In this document: positions 33,756-41,225 of the stretch, one piece after another | Layout: every line of letters begins with the position of its first letter | Numbering within the stretch: the stretch's first letter is position 1 | Made by a program: the position numbers and the translations under genes | Assembly (NCBI GenBank): GCA_027623095.1 | Contig: JAQBVM010000016.1 | Span: 1-41,225 of the forward strand | DNA length: 41,225 nt | From: Verrucomicrobiota bacterium | GTDB taxonomy: Bacteria; Verrucomicrobiota; Verrucomicrobiia; Limisphaerales; SIBE01 | Reading direction: 5' to 3' | The notes under the pieces: generated by a model | Seen by the model: the letters and a program-made list of their open reading frames with translations, nothing else | Databases searched by the model: none | Told to the model about the DNA's origin: nothing

Positions 33756-35590
33756 AGGCATTTGGCCGCCATCACCGCTTGGCAATTTCTCAGCGCCGCG
33801 TAGACCTGCGCGATTTGCTTCATGTGGTTCTCATAGCCTGGATCGCCGGGTGAAAAACACTTCTGCTGGAGCACAACCCGGGCGTCGACACAGCCGTAGC
33901 CTGCGACCACCTTGGCCGTGGCCGTTTCGCAGGTGTCCCCTTGCATGGAACAACTCCTTGGCTTGTCGCAGAACTGGTGCATGGCCTTATTGAGAAGCGC
34001 GATTGTCGCCTCCGAACATTTCGGACTTTTCTTCTTACCCTTGTCCTTTTCTTTCGGCTTCTCTTTGGCCTCGGTCGGCTTTTCCTTATCACCCTTCGAC
34101 GGCTGCTTTTTCGATGCCCCCTCCGCCGCTTCTTTCTCAAGCTTTTCCGCGGTTTCCTTGCTCAACCGTTCAGCCAGTTCCTTTTCGAGTTTAGCCGCTT
34201 TGGCTGCTTCTTCCGTGGCGCGAGCCGCCTTGCTTGCCGCCTTGACCTCTTTCAGGCCCTTGGCGATCCCTTCGGGCCCTAGTTTCACGGCGGCTTTGGC
34301 GGAAATCCGGATGGTGCTTTTTCCCGCCATCGTCGCCAGTTTTACGCCGTCACCCCAGGCGGGCACCATGGCCACGGCGGACAAACCGGCATTCGCCCAC
34401 TCTCCTTCCACGACATATATTACAGCATTGACCCCATCTGGGATTGCACCCAGCACGGGAATGAATCCGGCGATATCCAGCGCGCCGTGAACGATATCCA
34501 TGGTCGAGATGTCTTTGTCGCGCTGGCATCCCGACGAATCGCTTGTCACCGCCTCATCCGAAACGAGGATGTCGCCCTCCAGGCAACAGTACGGATGATC
34601 AAAGATGCGCCAAATCGTGAGGTAGTAGGTTCCGGCCGAAAGATTGGCGAACGAAAACGATCGCGTTCCCCCTGTCGAAGCCTCGCACGTTCCAATTTCG
34701 TTGTCGGGCCACCATTCTTCGGAGCGGGTCAAAGTCACCCCGAATTCAAAATCCCGGCAGTTGGACACGCTGATATCCGGACTGTTCGCAACCAGCACAA
34801 CGCGAAGACCGCCGTTCTGAACGTTGAACTTTCGGGTTTCGAGCACCCGGCGGCAGATCTTCACCGTACTCTCAAATCCCTTTCTCATGACGATTCCGCC
34901 GGCCTCATGGAGGCTACGGGTTGTCACACCTTGTGTCAGGCCGGCTTTGTCGCCGCTCTGAACACTTTGGACGTCCTGCGCCGACTGCTGCACCACATGC
35001 GTCAGCTCATGTGCAAGCAGGCGCCGACCTGCCGGCGTTGCGGGCGCGAATTGACTGGCGCCAAAAACAATGTTGTTACCGACAGTGTACGCGTGCGCGC
35101 TGACGTCTCGTGCCGATCGAGCGGCGGCAGCATCGGAATGCACCTGCACCCGTGAAAAATCATATCCGAAGCGATGCTCCATGTCCTGCCGCAGCGCCGG
35201 CTCCAGCGGACTTCCTGGGCTGGCAAGGACGCGGTCCACGCTGGCGGGGACGGCCGCTGACACATCGGGCGAGTGCTTCGTGTAGCGCTGGATACGCGGT
35301 GCTGTGCCACTGACAGCCAAATGTGCCGGTGCTGCCAACACCTGATCCGCAACTCGATCTGCTTCCTTTTCAAACAGATCGTCGTTCGAACCAATCATGA
35401 GCCTGGTTTGTATTCCCGGGAGTTCATTCCGCTTCCCGGTTATCCGCTTCTTGCGGCACCCCTCACATTCGCCGCTCGGGCCGGACGTTCCGCCGCAGGC
35501 GCACTTCCGCTGGAACAGGCCGAGGGCGCGCAGCGGCTCCGGCGGCTGTGGGGCGGCTTGCTTCGCAGTTGTTGTGAGGGTGCCGGTCAT
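33752..35590 (-). CDS. DUF4157 polymorphic-toxin-like eCIS effector with Ntox16-like C-terminus
   Basis: A 612-aa product from ATG 35590; a longer frame runs into the preceding gene. Layout: FQRKCACGGTSGPSGECEGC zinc ribbon (Cys 30, 32, 42, 45), then DUF4157 (about 105-205) with SPLEPALRQDMEHRFGYDFS, VQVHSDAAAARSA and the HELTHVVQQ metal site (194-202). A beta-rich middle (240-355) follows. Then comes a hydrophobic pre-toxin segment (365-425, DIVHGALDIAGFIPVLGAIP), a Lys/Glu-rich linker (445-520) and a Cys-rich C-terminus (525-612; Cys 525, 541, 547, 554, 567, 578, 603, 611) with KPRSC, GCVDARVVLQQKCF and PGDPGYENH. The tail pattern resembles the Ntox16 toxin family by memory. DUF4157 is a known marker of eCIS-linked effectors. 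Target and activity are not proven. Confidence 0.85.
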   Translation of the reverse strand: MTGTLTTTAKQAAPQPPEPLRALGLFQRKCACGGTSGPSGECEGCRKKRITGKRNELPGIQTRLMIGSNDDLFEKEADRVADQVLAAPAHLAVSGTAPRIQRYTKHSPDVSAAVPASVDRVLASPGSPLEPALRQDMEHRFGYDFSRVQVHSDAAAARSARDVSAHAYTVGNNIVFGASQFAPATPAGRRLLAHELTHVVQQSAQDVQSVQSGDKAGLTQGVTTRSLHEAGGIVMRKGFESTVKICRRVLETRKFNVQNGGLRVVLVANSPDISVSNCRDFEFGVTLTRSEEWWPDNEIGTCEASTGGTRSFSFANLSAGTYYLTIWRIFDHPYCCLEGDILVSDEAVTSDSSGCQRDKDISTMDIVHGALDIAGFIPVLGAIPDGVNAVIYVVEGEWANAGLSAVAMVPAWGDGVKLATMAGKSTIRISAKAAVKLGPEGIAKGLKEVKAASKAARATEEAAKAAKLEKELAERLSKETAEKLEKEAAEGASKKQPSKGDKEKPTEAKEKPKEKDKGKKKSPKCSEATIALLNKAMHQFCDKPRSCSMQGDTCETATAKVVAGYGCVDARVVLQQKCFSPGDPGYENHMKQIAQVYAALRNCQAVMAAKCL

Positions 35591-35610
35591 GAGGTGATCT
35601 GTGGATTGGT

Positions 35611-37279
35611 TCAAAACACCTCGGGGAACCAATGCACGTTGAAGGCGCCGCCGGCATAGGCCGTAGGGCAGGCCGGCGAGCAAGTGTTGCGATCTCCGGC
35701 CGGCCCGCCGGATCCCGCCCATCCGTTGTACCCAGCCACAGCCCAGTTGTTTGATGCCGCAAAATTTCCGGCGGGCGTCCCCGCTCCGTGCCATCCCGTG
35801 CCCTTGTAGAAGTTTATCCAGGACAGCATCTCCGCCTCTGTAAAGCGGGCGGCGCCGTTGGCATTTCCAACCGCGGTAAAGTGGTCATTACAGAGTTTGC
35901 ACATGACGCCATAGATGACGTAGTTCGGCGAACCGGCGTAATGGCAGTCCGTTTCGACCTGCACCGTTGAACCGCATGGCGGCGTGGCCCCGGCGCTGGC
36001 GCAGGCCGGCCGATAGACCCGATGAATCCAATCGTTGTTGTGCAACTCCAAAATATCCCAAGCCATCGCTCCTGTTGAGAGCGAATCCAAAGCATCGCAC
36101 TGGCTTTCCCGCTTGGCGGCGTTCCAGCCGGCGAACGTGCTTTTGGTATTGCTGACTGCCGCACTGATTTCGCCCGTGACGTCCGGGCCGCACACCGGTC
36201 CTGCCGGGGCCGCGGGAGTGGGAACGGGAGCTGGCACTGGCACCGGAACTGGCGGCATTGACATTGGCGAGGAAATCGTAACCATGCGATTGCCAGCCGG
36301 CGCACCGAACTCAGTCGTTTCACTCTGGGCGACCGTCCGAATAAAAGCCACCGGGATTCCTGCAACCCCGGAGGAGGGGGTGATGAGTTTGCTGGCTACT
36401 ACTTTCGCGCGGTCACACGACAATCGCCAGTTCAACTCGTCTGATCCGGTTGTGCTGGCGTAGCCGTCCACCCGTACGGGAGCGGTGCCGCCGGCTGCCG
36501 TCCAGCCCAGCACAAATCTCTCAAGCTTCGATTCCTCCGCGGCGGAGAGTGTGGAACTGCGATTGCCGAACATCAGGTTTTCCACCGTCATCCCCGGCGA
36601 ATCACTGGCTATTTCACACTCCGATTCGAGTCCTGGCGGAACTTTGGACAAGTCGCCAATCCGCTGGATTGCTGGGGTCGCAGGCTTGATATCGCTGGCG
36701 CTTGCTCCGGGCTCACTGGCTGTGACCACGCTTGCCGCCACCGCCTCGGCTTCGTGTTCATCGGCGTCGCCGGGATTGCTCACACGCAGCAAACCAGCCA
36801 GAGTCGCAATCCCGCCGCGTGACTGTTGCACCGTGTGGGTCAACTCATGCGCCATCAATCGCCGCCCGCTGCTGGTTCCTGGCGCGTACTGTCCTAGTCC
36901 GAAGACCACGTGCGGCCCGACCGTGTAAGCTAACGCATTCACGGCCCCGGCGGATTCCGCCGCCCGGGAGTCCGTATGCACTTTTACAGCGCTAAAATCG
37001 CGGCCGAAGCGCGGCTCCATGAAGGATCGCGTGGCCGCATCCAGCGGTTGGCCGGGGGAGCGCAGGACTTCGTGGATGATTGGCGGAACGGCGGCGGGTG
37101 CGGCGGCAGAGGACGGACGCCGCATGAGCAGTTTCTTTTTGGCACTCGGGGCACTCGCCACTCGCCCCTGCTGTACCGCCGCAGGTGCACTTGCGCTGGA
37201 GCAGGCCGCGGGCGCGCGGGGCTGTGTCCGGCCAGGATTGCCGGGCTGCTTCCATGGCTCTGGACTGTGTGGTGTGCAT
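35611..37279 (-). CDS. DUF4157/OmpA-domain eCIS candidate effector, reading frame disrupted by one base
   Basis: ATG 37279 starts a frame with GLLQRKCTCGGTAGASGEC, the same zinc-ribbon leader as the next gene. Four codons into an A-rich tract (37140-37136) the DUF4157 sequence continues in another frame, which runs to 35611. Removing one A restores ECQKKLLMRR and a 555-aa protein. That protein has DUF4157 (PLDAATRSFMEPRFGRDFS, VKVHTDSRAAESA, MAHELTHTVQQ), an OmpA-like domain (VRVDGYASTTGSDELNWRLS), a Pro/Val linker (PPVPVPVPAPVPTP) and a 170-aa Cys/Trp-rich C-terminus of unknown function (AWDILELHNNDWIHRVYRPA, YVIYGVMCKLCNDHF, KGTGWHGAGTPAGNF). A frame open to 37341 gives a Pro/Ala-rich false N-terminus. 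Sequencing error, recent mutation and slippage all remain possible. Confidence 0.8.
37136..37140 (-). other. A5 run where the DUF4157 gene shifts frame
   Basis: On the minus strand the sequence is GAGTGCCAAAAAGAAACTG. With four A instead of five it would read Glu-Cys-Gln-Lys-Lys-Leu, joining the zinc-ribbon leader to DUF4157 as in the neighbouring gene. Confidence 0.75.
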
Positions 37280-37283
37280 GGCG

Positions 37284-37544
37284 TCAGCGGGTGGCGGGAG
37301 TGACAGCGGCCAGAAGGCTGCGGGCGCTGGATTCGGCCCATGAACTGAGTGAGGCTAGCGCGGAGGGAGAAATGTCAGGCGCATTCACCAAATTGCGGCG
37401 GCCGGAGGACCAGGGGCGCGCTTCCATTCCGGCGGACTGGGCGGCTAGTTCGCGTTCCAGCGCCGCTCGGAATGCTCGGGAGTCGGAGGCGGCGAAGGAA
37501 GTGCCTTCGAGGACCACGTGTTCGATGTGGATGTGGAGCGGCAT
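37284..37544 (-). CDS. Small eCIS-associated protein (86 aa)
   Basis: A short protein starting MPLHIHIEHVVLEGTSFAAS, followed by an amphipathic helix (SRAFRAALERELAAQSAG) and a polar end. A short protein with an IHIEHVVLEG-like start and an ALERELA helix commonly stands between the ATPase and the DUF4157 genes in eCIS loci, as far as I recall. It begins 10 nt after the ATPase stop and ends 4 nt before the DUF4157 gene. Function unknown; it may be an adaptor for cargo. Confidence 0.7.
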   Translation of the reverse strand: MPLHIHIEHVVLEGTSFAASDSRAFRAALERELAAQSAGMEARPWSSGRRNLVNAPDISPSALASLSSWAESSARSLLAAVTPATR

Positions 37545-37554
37545 GGTCTTTTTG

Positions 37555-39435
37555 TCAGGCCCAGTCGGCGACTTCGGAGGTGTTGACGGGGCGGTCGGAT
37601 TTGGCGGCTTCGCCGCGGGCGGCGGCGAGGAGGTGGCTCATACGGACAGGCTGGCGTTCGGCGGCGGCGGCGAAAGCGGCGTTGATGGCGATGTTGCGAA
37701 TGGCGCCGCCGGTGACGGAGAGGCGCGCCAGTTTGTCGGGACGCAGGCCATCCACTGGCGTGGCGGCGGGAAAGGCGCGCTGCCAAATGGATTGGCGATG
37801 GCTGGCATCGGGCAGCGGGAAGGTGACCACAAACCGCAGCCTTCTGAGGAACGCGGTGTCGAGGGCTTCGCGCTGGTTGGTGGTGAGAATGGCGAGGCCG
37901 CGGTATGCCTCCATGCGCTGGAGCAGGTAGCTGACTTCGACGTTGGCATAACGGTCGCGCGAGTCCTTCACCTCGCTTCGCTTGCCAAAGAGCGCGTCGG
38001 CTTCGTCGAAAAGCAGGATGGCGCCGCCGGCCTCCGCGGCATCGAAAATGCGTGCGAGATTCTTCTCCGTTTCTCCGAGCCATTTCGAAACCGTGGCGCT
38101 CAGGTCGATGCGGTAAAGATCGAGTTGGAGTTCGGCGGCGATGACTTCGGCAGCAAGCGTCTTGCCCGTGCCGCTGGGGCCGGAGAAGAGCGCGGTCAAT
38201 CCCAGCCCGCGGCCACTGGACGCGGCAAATCCCCACTCCTCATAAACCGTGTAGCGGTTCGCGGCCTGAGCGGCAAGTTCGCGCAGCGTCGCGATCTGGG
38301 CGGCGGGCAGCACGAGATCGTCCCAGCCGGAACGGCAGTCGAACCTCCGGGCGAGCGATTCGACGCGGGGACGCGCTGCGTCGCGGCACAGTTTCCAAAG
38401 ATCGTCCGGTGTTCCGGCTGAAGCGGCAAAACGCGCCGCGGTGCGGGCGATGTGCGCGGCATCGAAATCGAATTGCCTGACCACGCGGTCGAGACTGCCG
38501 TTGAGCCCGGCGGCCCTAACACCGAGTGCGGCGTGCCACAGTTCGCGCTGTGCAGGGGCGCTGGCGCGCGGCACTTCGCAAACGACAGTGGGCCGGTCAA
38601 GGTTTACGGGTTCTCTCGACAATATCAGCGCGGGGGCTTCGATGCAGGCGGCGAAATGCAGGGTGCGCGCTGTTTCCGCGGCGTCGGCGCCGTGCAGGTC
38701 CAGGACAGGCACTAGGCTGCTGAACACCATCTCGCGCTCCATGAGGCGCGCGACGGCTTCGCGCTCGGCTGGTGAAGCCGGGACATTGGCCGCGGTGATC
38801 ACCGCTCCGCGGAGTCCGGCCGTGTGCATCACGCGGGCGGCCACCAGCCGCGTCTCCGCTACTGCGCCGCACAATTGCACGAGTGGCCGCGGCCTTTCTG
38901 CCAATGCCGCGTTCGCGCTCATCCCTGCCTCGAGCTGCCCCGGCGCAAGAGCTCCCGCTTCCGGCAGCGGCTGGAGCAGCGCGCTGATGCGGTCGTCCTC
39001 CGCCGGCGCACCCATGAGGAAATGCAGCACGCGTTCATCCACTCGCAACGGACTGTGCATGATCGGGTCAGCACTGGCCACATCGAGAAGCCGCCAGCGG
39101 CGGAGCGCCGCCGAGGGCGGGAAGGCGCTCCAGTGCGGCGAGTCGAGCACCCGAAGAGCGATGGAGAAGGTCGCCGCGGGGCGTCGCGGATCGGCTCCAG
39201 CTTTCACGAGGAGTTCTGCGCACGGGCCGTCAAGGTCCGGCGCGGCAGCGAGCACAAGGAGATCGCGCTCGAAAGGAGTGAGCCGGAATCCGGTGGTCAG
39301 GATGTCGAGACCAGAGGCCTCGCCGGAGAGTGGCGAATGCTCCGGCAGAACGGCTTCCGGATTCTCCAGACGGGTGCGTATGCGGGCGATGGCTGCGGCG
39401 AGCGCCTGTTGATGTGGATTGGTGGCAGTGTTCAT
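37555..39435 (-). CDS. eCIS AAA+ ATPase (Afp15/Pvc15-like)
   Basis: A 626-aa ATPase. The N-terminal 370 residues are the divergent helical region of eCIS ATPases (TTGFRLTPFERDLLVLAAAP near 47-66, then HSPLRVDERVLHFLMGAP). The C-terminal AAA+ core has Walker A GPSGTGKT (419-426), Walker B ILLFDEAD (473-480), the pore-loop-side segment SKWLGETEKNL, and a sensor/Arg-finger region LTTNQREALDTAFLRRLRF. In Afp/PVC the equivalent protein is needed for assembly or cargo loading. ATGA overlap with the DUF4255 gene upstream. Confidence 0.94.
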   Translation of the reverse strand: MNTATNPHQQALAAAIARIRTRLENPEAVLPEHSPLSGEASGLDILTTGFRLTPFERDLLVLAAAPDLDGPCAELLVKAGADPRRPAATFSIALRVLDSPHWSAFPPSAALRRWRLLDVASADPIMHSPLRVDERVLHFLMGAPAEDDRISALLQPLPEAGALAPGQLEAGMSANAALAERPRPLVQLCGAVAETRLVAARVMHTAGLRGAVITAANVPASPAEREAVARLMEREMVFSSLVPVLDLHGADAAETARTLHFAACIEAPALILSREPVNLDRPTVVCEVPRASAPAQRELWHAALGVRAAGLNGSLDRVVRQFDFDAAHIARTAARFAASAGTPDDLWKLCRDAARPRVESLARRFDCRSGWDDLVLPAAQIATLRELAAQAANRYTVYEEWGFAASSGRGLGLTALFSGPSGTGKTLAAEVIAAELQLDLYRIDLSATVSKWLGETEKNLARIFDAAEAGGAILLFDEADALFGKRSEVKDSRDRYANVEVSYLLQRMEAYRGLAILTTNQREALDTAFLRRLRFVVTFPLPDASHRQSIWQRAFPAATPVDGLRPDKLARLSVTGGAIRNIAINAAFAAAAERQPVRMSHLLAAARGEAAKSDRPVNTSEVADWA

Positions 39436-40811
39436 GCGGGAATGGCTACGATGTGTCCGGCGGCGAAGGCGGGCGGATTGGCGGCGCGGTCAATGAAGAG
39501 GCTATCCACGCCATCGATGCGCAGGCGCAGCGGATGGGTGGCGCCGCGCAAGGTGTCAGGAACGGTTCCGGTGAAGACAGGCACCGCGGCATCTGCTTCC
39601 GGCGTGAGGGGTGGGAATTCAAATCCTCCGACCATGATTGTGGCAGCCTGCCGCGCCCTCACCGGCGGAGCACAGTGGAGGGTTACTTCGATGTCGTCGC
39701 CATTCACCGCAGCCGATGGCGCGTTTGGTCCGGCGGTGGTGAACGCTGGCGCGATGGCGGCGGAAAGTTGGTTCGAGAAGGCCTCGCCGGGCCGTCCTGT
39801 TGGTGTCAGGGCTACGTCCACGGAGTAAAGCCCGGCAGCCCAGGGAGCTGTGGTGGCGCTTCCTTCAATGGTGGCGGCGGCGAGATTCAAACTCAGCACG
39901 TGCGTAGCGAAGGCGAGATCCGGATTGGCGGCAATCTCGGCGTCGGTGAACGCAGCAGCCACCGGGGTGATGGCTGCTCCCGCCACTTCAAAAAGATGCG
40001 CGAGCCGGTCCTGACGAAACCTCGCGCGCAGGCCCGCGCCGTTAAATCCCGCGCCGATGAGATCCAGCGTGCCGCTAGCGGGGGCGGCGGGCTGGCGCTG
40101 CGGCGGACGCACCGCCAGCAGCAAGGGCGCGGATGAGAGCAGATTGGCCTGCGATTCCCAGCCGCGACCGGCATCACCCAGGTGCAGCACGGGGAGCGCG
40201 CGGCTCACGGGCGCGGCCTCCTCCACGATGACAGCCGTCACTTCCAGGACCACACACGGACGATAGGCGGACTGGAGGCCAGCCCATATTTTCGACATCT
40301 CATCGTAGTGCAAAAAAACCGGCGTGACTTTGAGCAGCTCGAATTGTTCGGCGACGGCGACAGCCTGTTCGCGAAAGGCCCGCGGCGGGACGCCGGCACC
40401 ATCGGGCAGTGATGGATCAAGCACCGTGCGGATGGTCTGACGCGGGACGACGGGCGACTTGCTGAACGCCTGCAACCCGTGCGCGAGGAGGATTTCATTT
40501 TCCAAATCCACGGCTCCGCAGGCGATGAGGAGGTAGCGCAGATTGAGCGCGAGGTGCGGGATGTTCACCGGCGTGCGGTCGCTGCTGCGCAGAGGCAGGC
40601 GATCGTTGCTCAGGGCGGCGTTGTTGGTGATTTCGTAGAGGAAAAGATTGAGCCTGCTGGGCTGGTCTGCGCCGATTGTCACGCGGTCTGGCGGCAAGGC
40701 TACGGCGTCCGCATCGTGGATTACGCCGCCAATCGCGGCCGCTTCAAGCTGCTGGCGCAGCGAGTGGCGCAGGACGGCAGTGACTGCGGCGATAGCCCAG
40801 GGATTGCTCAT
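39432..40811 (-). CDS. DUF4255 sheath/tube terminator (Afp16/Pvc16-like)
   Basis: A 459-aa protein with the DUF4255 domain in about residues 8-200: WAIAAVTAVLRHSLRQQLEA, RLNLFLYEITNNAALSNDRLPLRS, LNLRYLLIACGAVDLENEILLAHGLQAF. DUF4255 proteins are the eCIS tail terminators that cap the assembled sheath and tube. The extra 250 C-terminal residues are beta-rich with two Ig-like halves (LDLIGAGFNGAGLRARFRQD, then IEVTLHCAPPVRARQAATIM), not found in the shortest members. ATGA overlaps on both sides tie it to the Pro-rich gene and to the ATPase. Confidence 0.93.
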   Translation of the reverse strand: MSNPWAIAAVTAVLRHSLRQQLEAAAIGGVIHDADAVALPPDRVTIGADQPSRLNLFLYEITNNAALSNDRLPLRSSDRTPVNIPHLALNLRYLLIACGAVDLENEILLAHGLQAFSKSPVVPRQTIRTVLDPSLPDGAGVPPRAFREQAVAVAEQFELLKVTPVFLHYDEMSKIWAGLQSAYRPCVVLEVTAVIVEEAAPVSRALPVLHLGDAGRGWESQANLLSSAPLLLAVRPPQRQPAAPASGTLDLIGAGFNGAGLRARFRQDRLAHLFEVAGAAITPVAAAFTDAEIAANPDLAFATHVLSLNLAAATIEGSATTAPWAAGLYSVDVALTPTGRPGEAFSNQLSAAIAPAFTTAGPNAPSAAVNGDDIEVTLHCAPPVRARQAATIMVGGFEFPPLTPEADAAVPVFTGTVPDTLRGATHPLRLRIDGVDSLFIDRAANPPAFAAGHIVAIPA

Positions 40812-41224
40812 TCGGGTCGGGATGCGTTGCGGCGCAGGTAGGCGTCCAGACTGAGGTGAGGGCCGGTGGCACGAGTCGCAGGAGCCAGGACCTGCGCTGC
40901 GGGGGCGGTGGCGCGGATTTCCACGCGTCCAATGGTGATGGTCACTTCCGGCGAAGGCGGTGGGGCCTGAGGCGCGGCGGGACGGGAGGGTGATTTGCCT
41001 GGCGACACGGGAATAGCGGCGGCAAGCAGGGGAGAACGCTGCGACTGTGGCAGACGAGGCCGCGGTTCCTCTGCTGCGGCGGGCGGCGGTTGGGCCGGCC
41101 GGGGGACGGGAGCTGGCGCTGCAGCAGGCTTCGGCAGAGCCGGGCGGGGCTGGGGAGCCGGCCCTGCGGCGGGCGCCGGCTGTTCCGAGCGACTAACAAT
41201 TTCCGCCGCCGAGGGCGGGTTGCC
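40808..41224 (-). CDS. C-terminus of Pro/Ala-rich eCIS protein (5'-truncated by window edge)
   Basis: The frame is open from the right edge of the window to a TGA that overlaps the DUF4255 start as ATGA; 138 residues are visible. The first 85 are a low-complexity Pro/Ala linker (QPAPAAGPAPQPRPALPKPA). The last part contains PEVTITIGRVEIRATAP and HLSLDAYLRRNASRPE, an end I associate with hypothetical proteins that precede DUF4255 genes in eCIS loci. The N-terminal domain lies outside the window. Function unknown. Confidence 0.75.
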   Translation of the reverse strand, partial: GNPPSAAEIVSRSEQPAPAAGPAPQPRPALPKPAAAPAPVPRPAQPPPAAAEEPRPRLPQSQRSPLLAAAIPVSPGKSPSRPAAPQAPPPSPEVTITIGRVEIRATAPAAQVLAPATRATGPHLSLDAYLRRNASRPE

Positions 41225-41225
41225 G

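Noticed and set aside
35591..35794. Extended start of the second DUF4157 gene at 35794
   Set aside because: It would overlap 184 bases of the upstream gene and adds an Arg-rich stretch unlike DUF4157 leaders; ATG 35590 is followed at once by the expected zinc ribbon.
37280..37341. Pro/Ala-rich N-terminus of the frame open from 37341
   Set aside because: The real N-terminus with the zinc ribbon is in another frame from ATG 37279; the extension arises because the DUF4157 frame stays open past the frame disruption.
16894..41224. Interpretation of the locus as a prophage or a type VI secretion system
   Set aside because: No capsid, portal, terminase, integrase or lysis genes are seen, and no TssJLM membrane complex; DUF4255, the AAA+ ATPase, CIS_tube and DUF4157 point to an eCIS.

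Overview
The window looks like a chromosome segment from a Verrucomicrobia-like bacterium, possibly of the Pedosphaera/Limisphaera type. That placement is an inference. It rests on the company of a LamG protein, a gliding-type ABC/GldG/DUF4340 set, an AsmA-like protein, DUF2851, a two-hairpin intergenic repeat and an environmental-type extracellular contractile injection system (eCIS). No rRNA, tRNA or CRISPR array was seen.

Left part (1-16.5 kb, roughly 50-55% GC in the lines I counted). A 3'-truncated secreted LamG-module protein is divergent from a membrane-anchored orphan histidine kinase. A tightly coupled five-gene minus-strand operon follows (transcribed 10789 to 2567): ABC ATPase, ABC-2 permease, GldG-like auxiliary protein, DUF4340 protein and an AsmA-like envelope protein. 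An HtrA-type periplasmic protease lies just upstream on the same strand, and a DUF2851 gene diverges from it. After a 176-bp repeat-containing spacer come an Old-Yellow-Enzyme-type flavin oxidoreductase and formyltetrahydrofolate deformylase, translationally coupled by a 4-nt overlap.

Right part (16.9-41.2 kb, often above 60% GC). One continuous minus-strand gene train encodes an eCIS (phage-tail-like contractile nanomachine). In order of transcription it holds: the C-terminus of a Pro/Ala-rich protein (cut by the window edge), a DUF4255 (Afp16/Pvc16-type) terminator, an AAA+ ATPase, an 86-aa protein, two consecutive DUF4157 candidate effectors, a DUF6714 protein, a 44-aa microORF, a kexin-like S8 protease with two P-domains, the CIS_tube protein, a LysM protein, separate gpD and gpV spike proteins, a PAAR-like tip, gp25, two large J-like baseplate proteins, a beta-helix tail protein, and a 969-aa DUF6519 protein. 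Sheath, inner tube and tape measure are not in the window and are expected beyond the right edge.

The most interesting part is the cargo block (33.1-37.3 kb). The second DUF4157 protein has the full layout of a polymorphic toxin: zinc-ribbon leader, DUF4157, a hydrophobic pre-toxin segment, a charged linker and a Cys-rich Ntox16-like C-terminus. It is followed with an ATGA overlap by a DUF6714 gene that may encode its immunity protein. Another ATGA links that to a 44-aa ORF, and a third ATGA links the 44-aa ORF to the protease. The first DUF4157 gene has a one-base disruption in an A5 run and ends in an uncharacterised Cys/Trp-rich domain. Together these suggest an eCIS that carries its own toxin, putative immunity and putative processing protease between the ATPase and baseplate genes.
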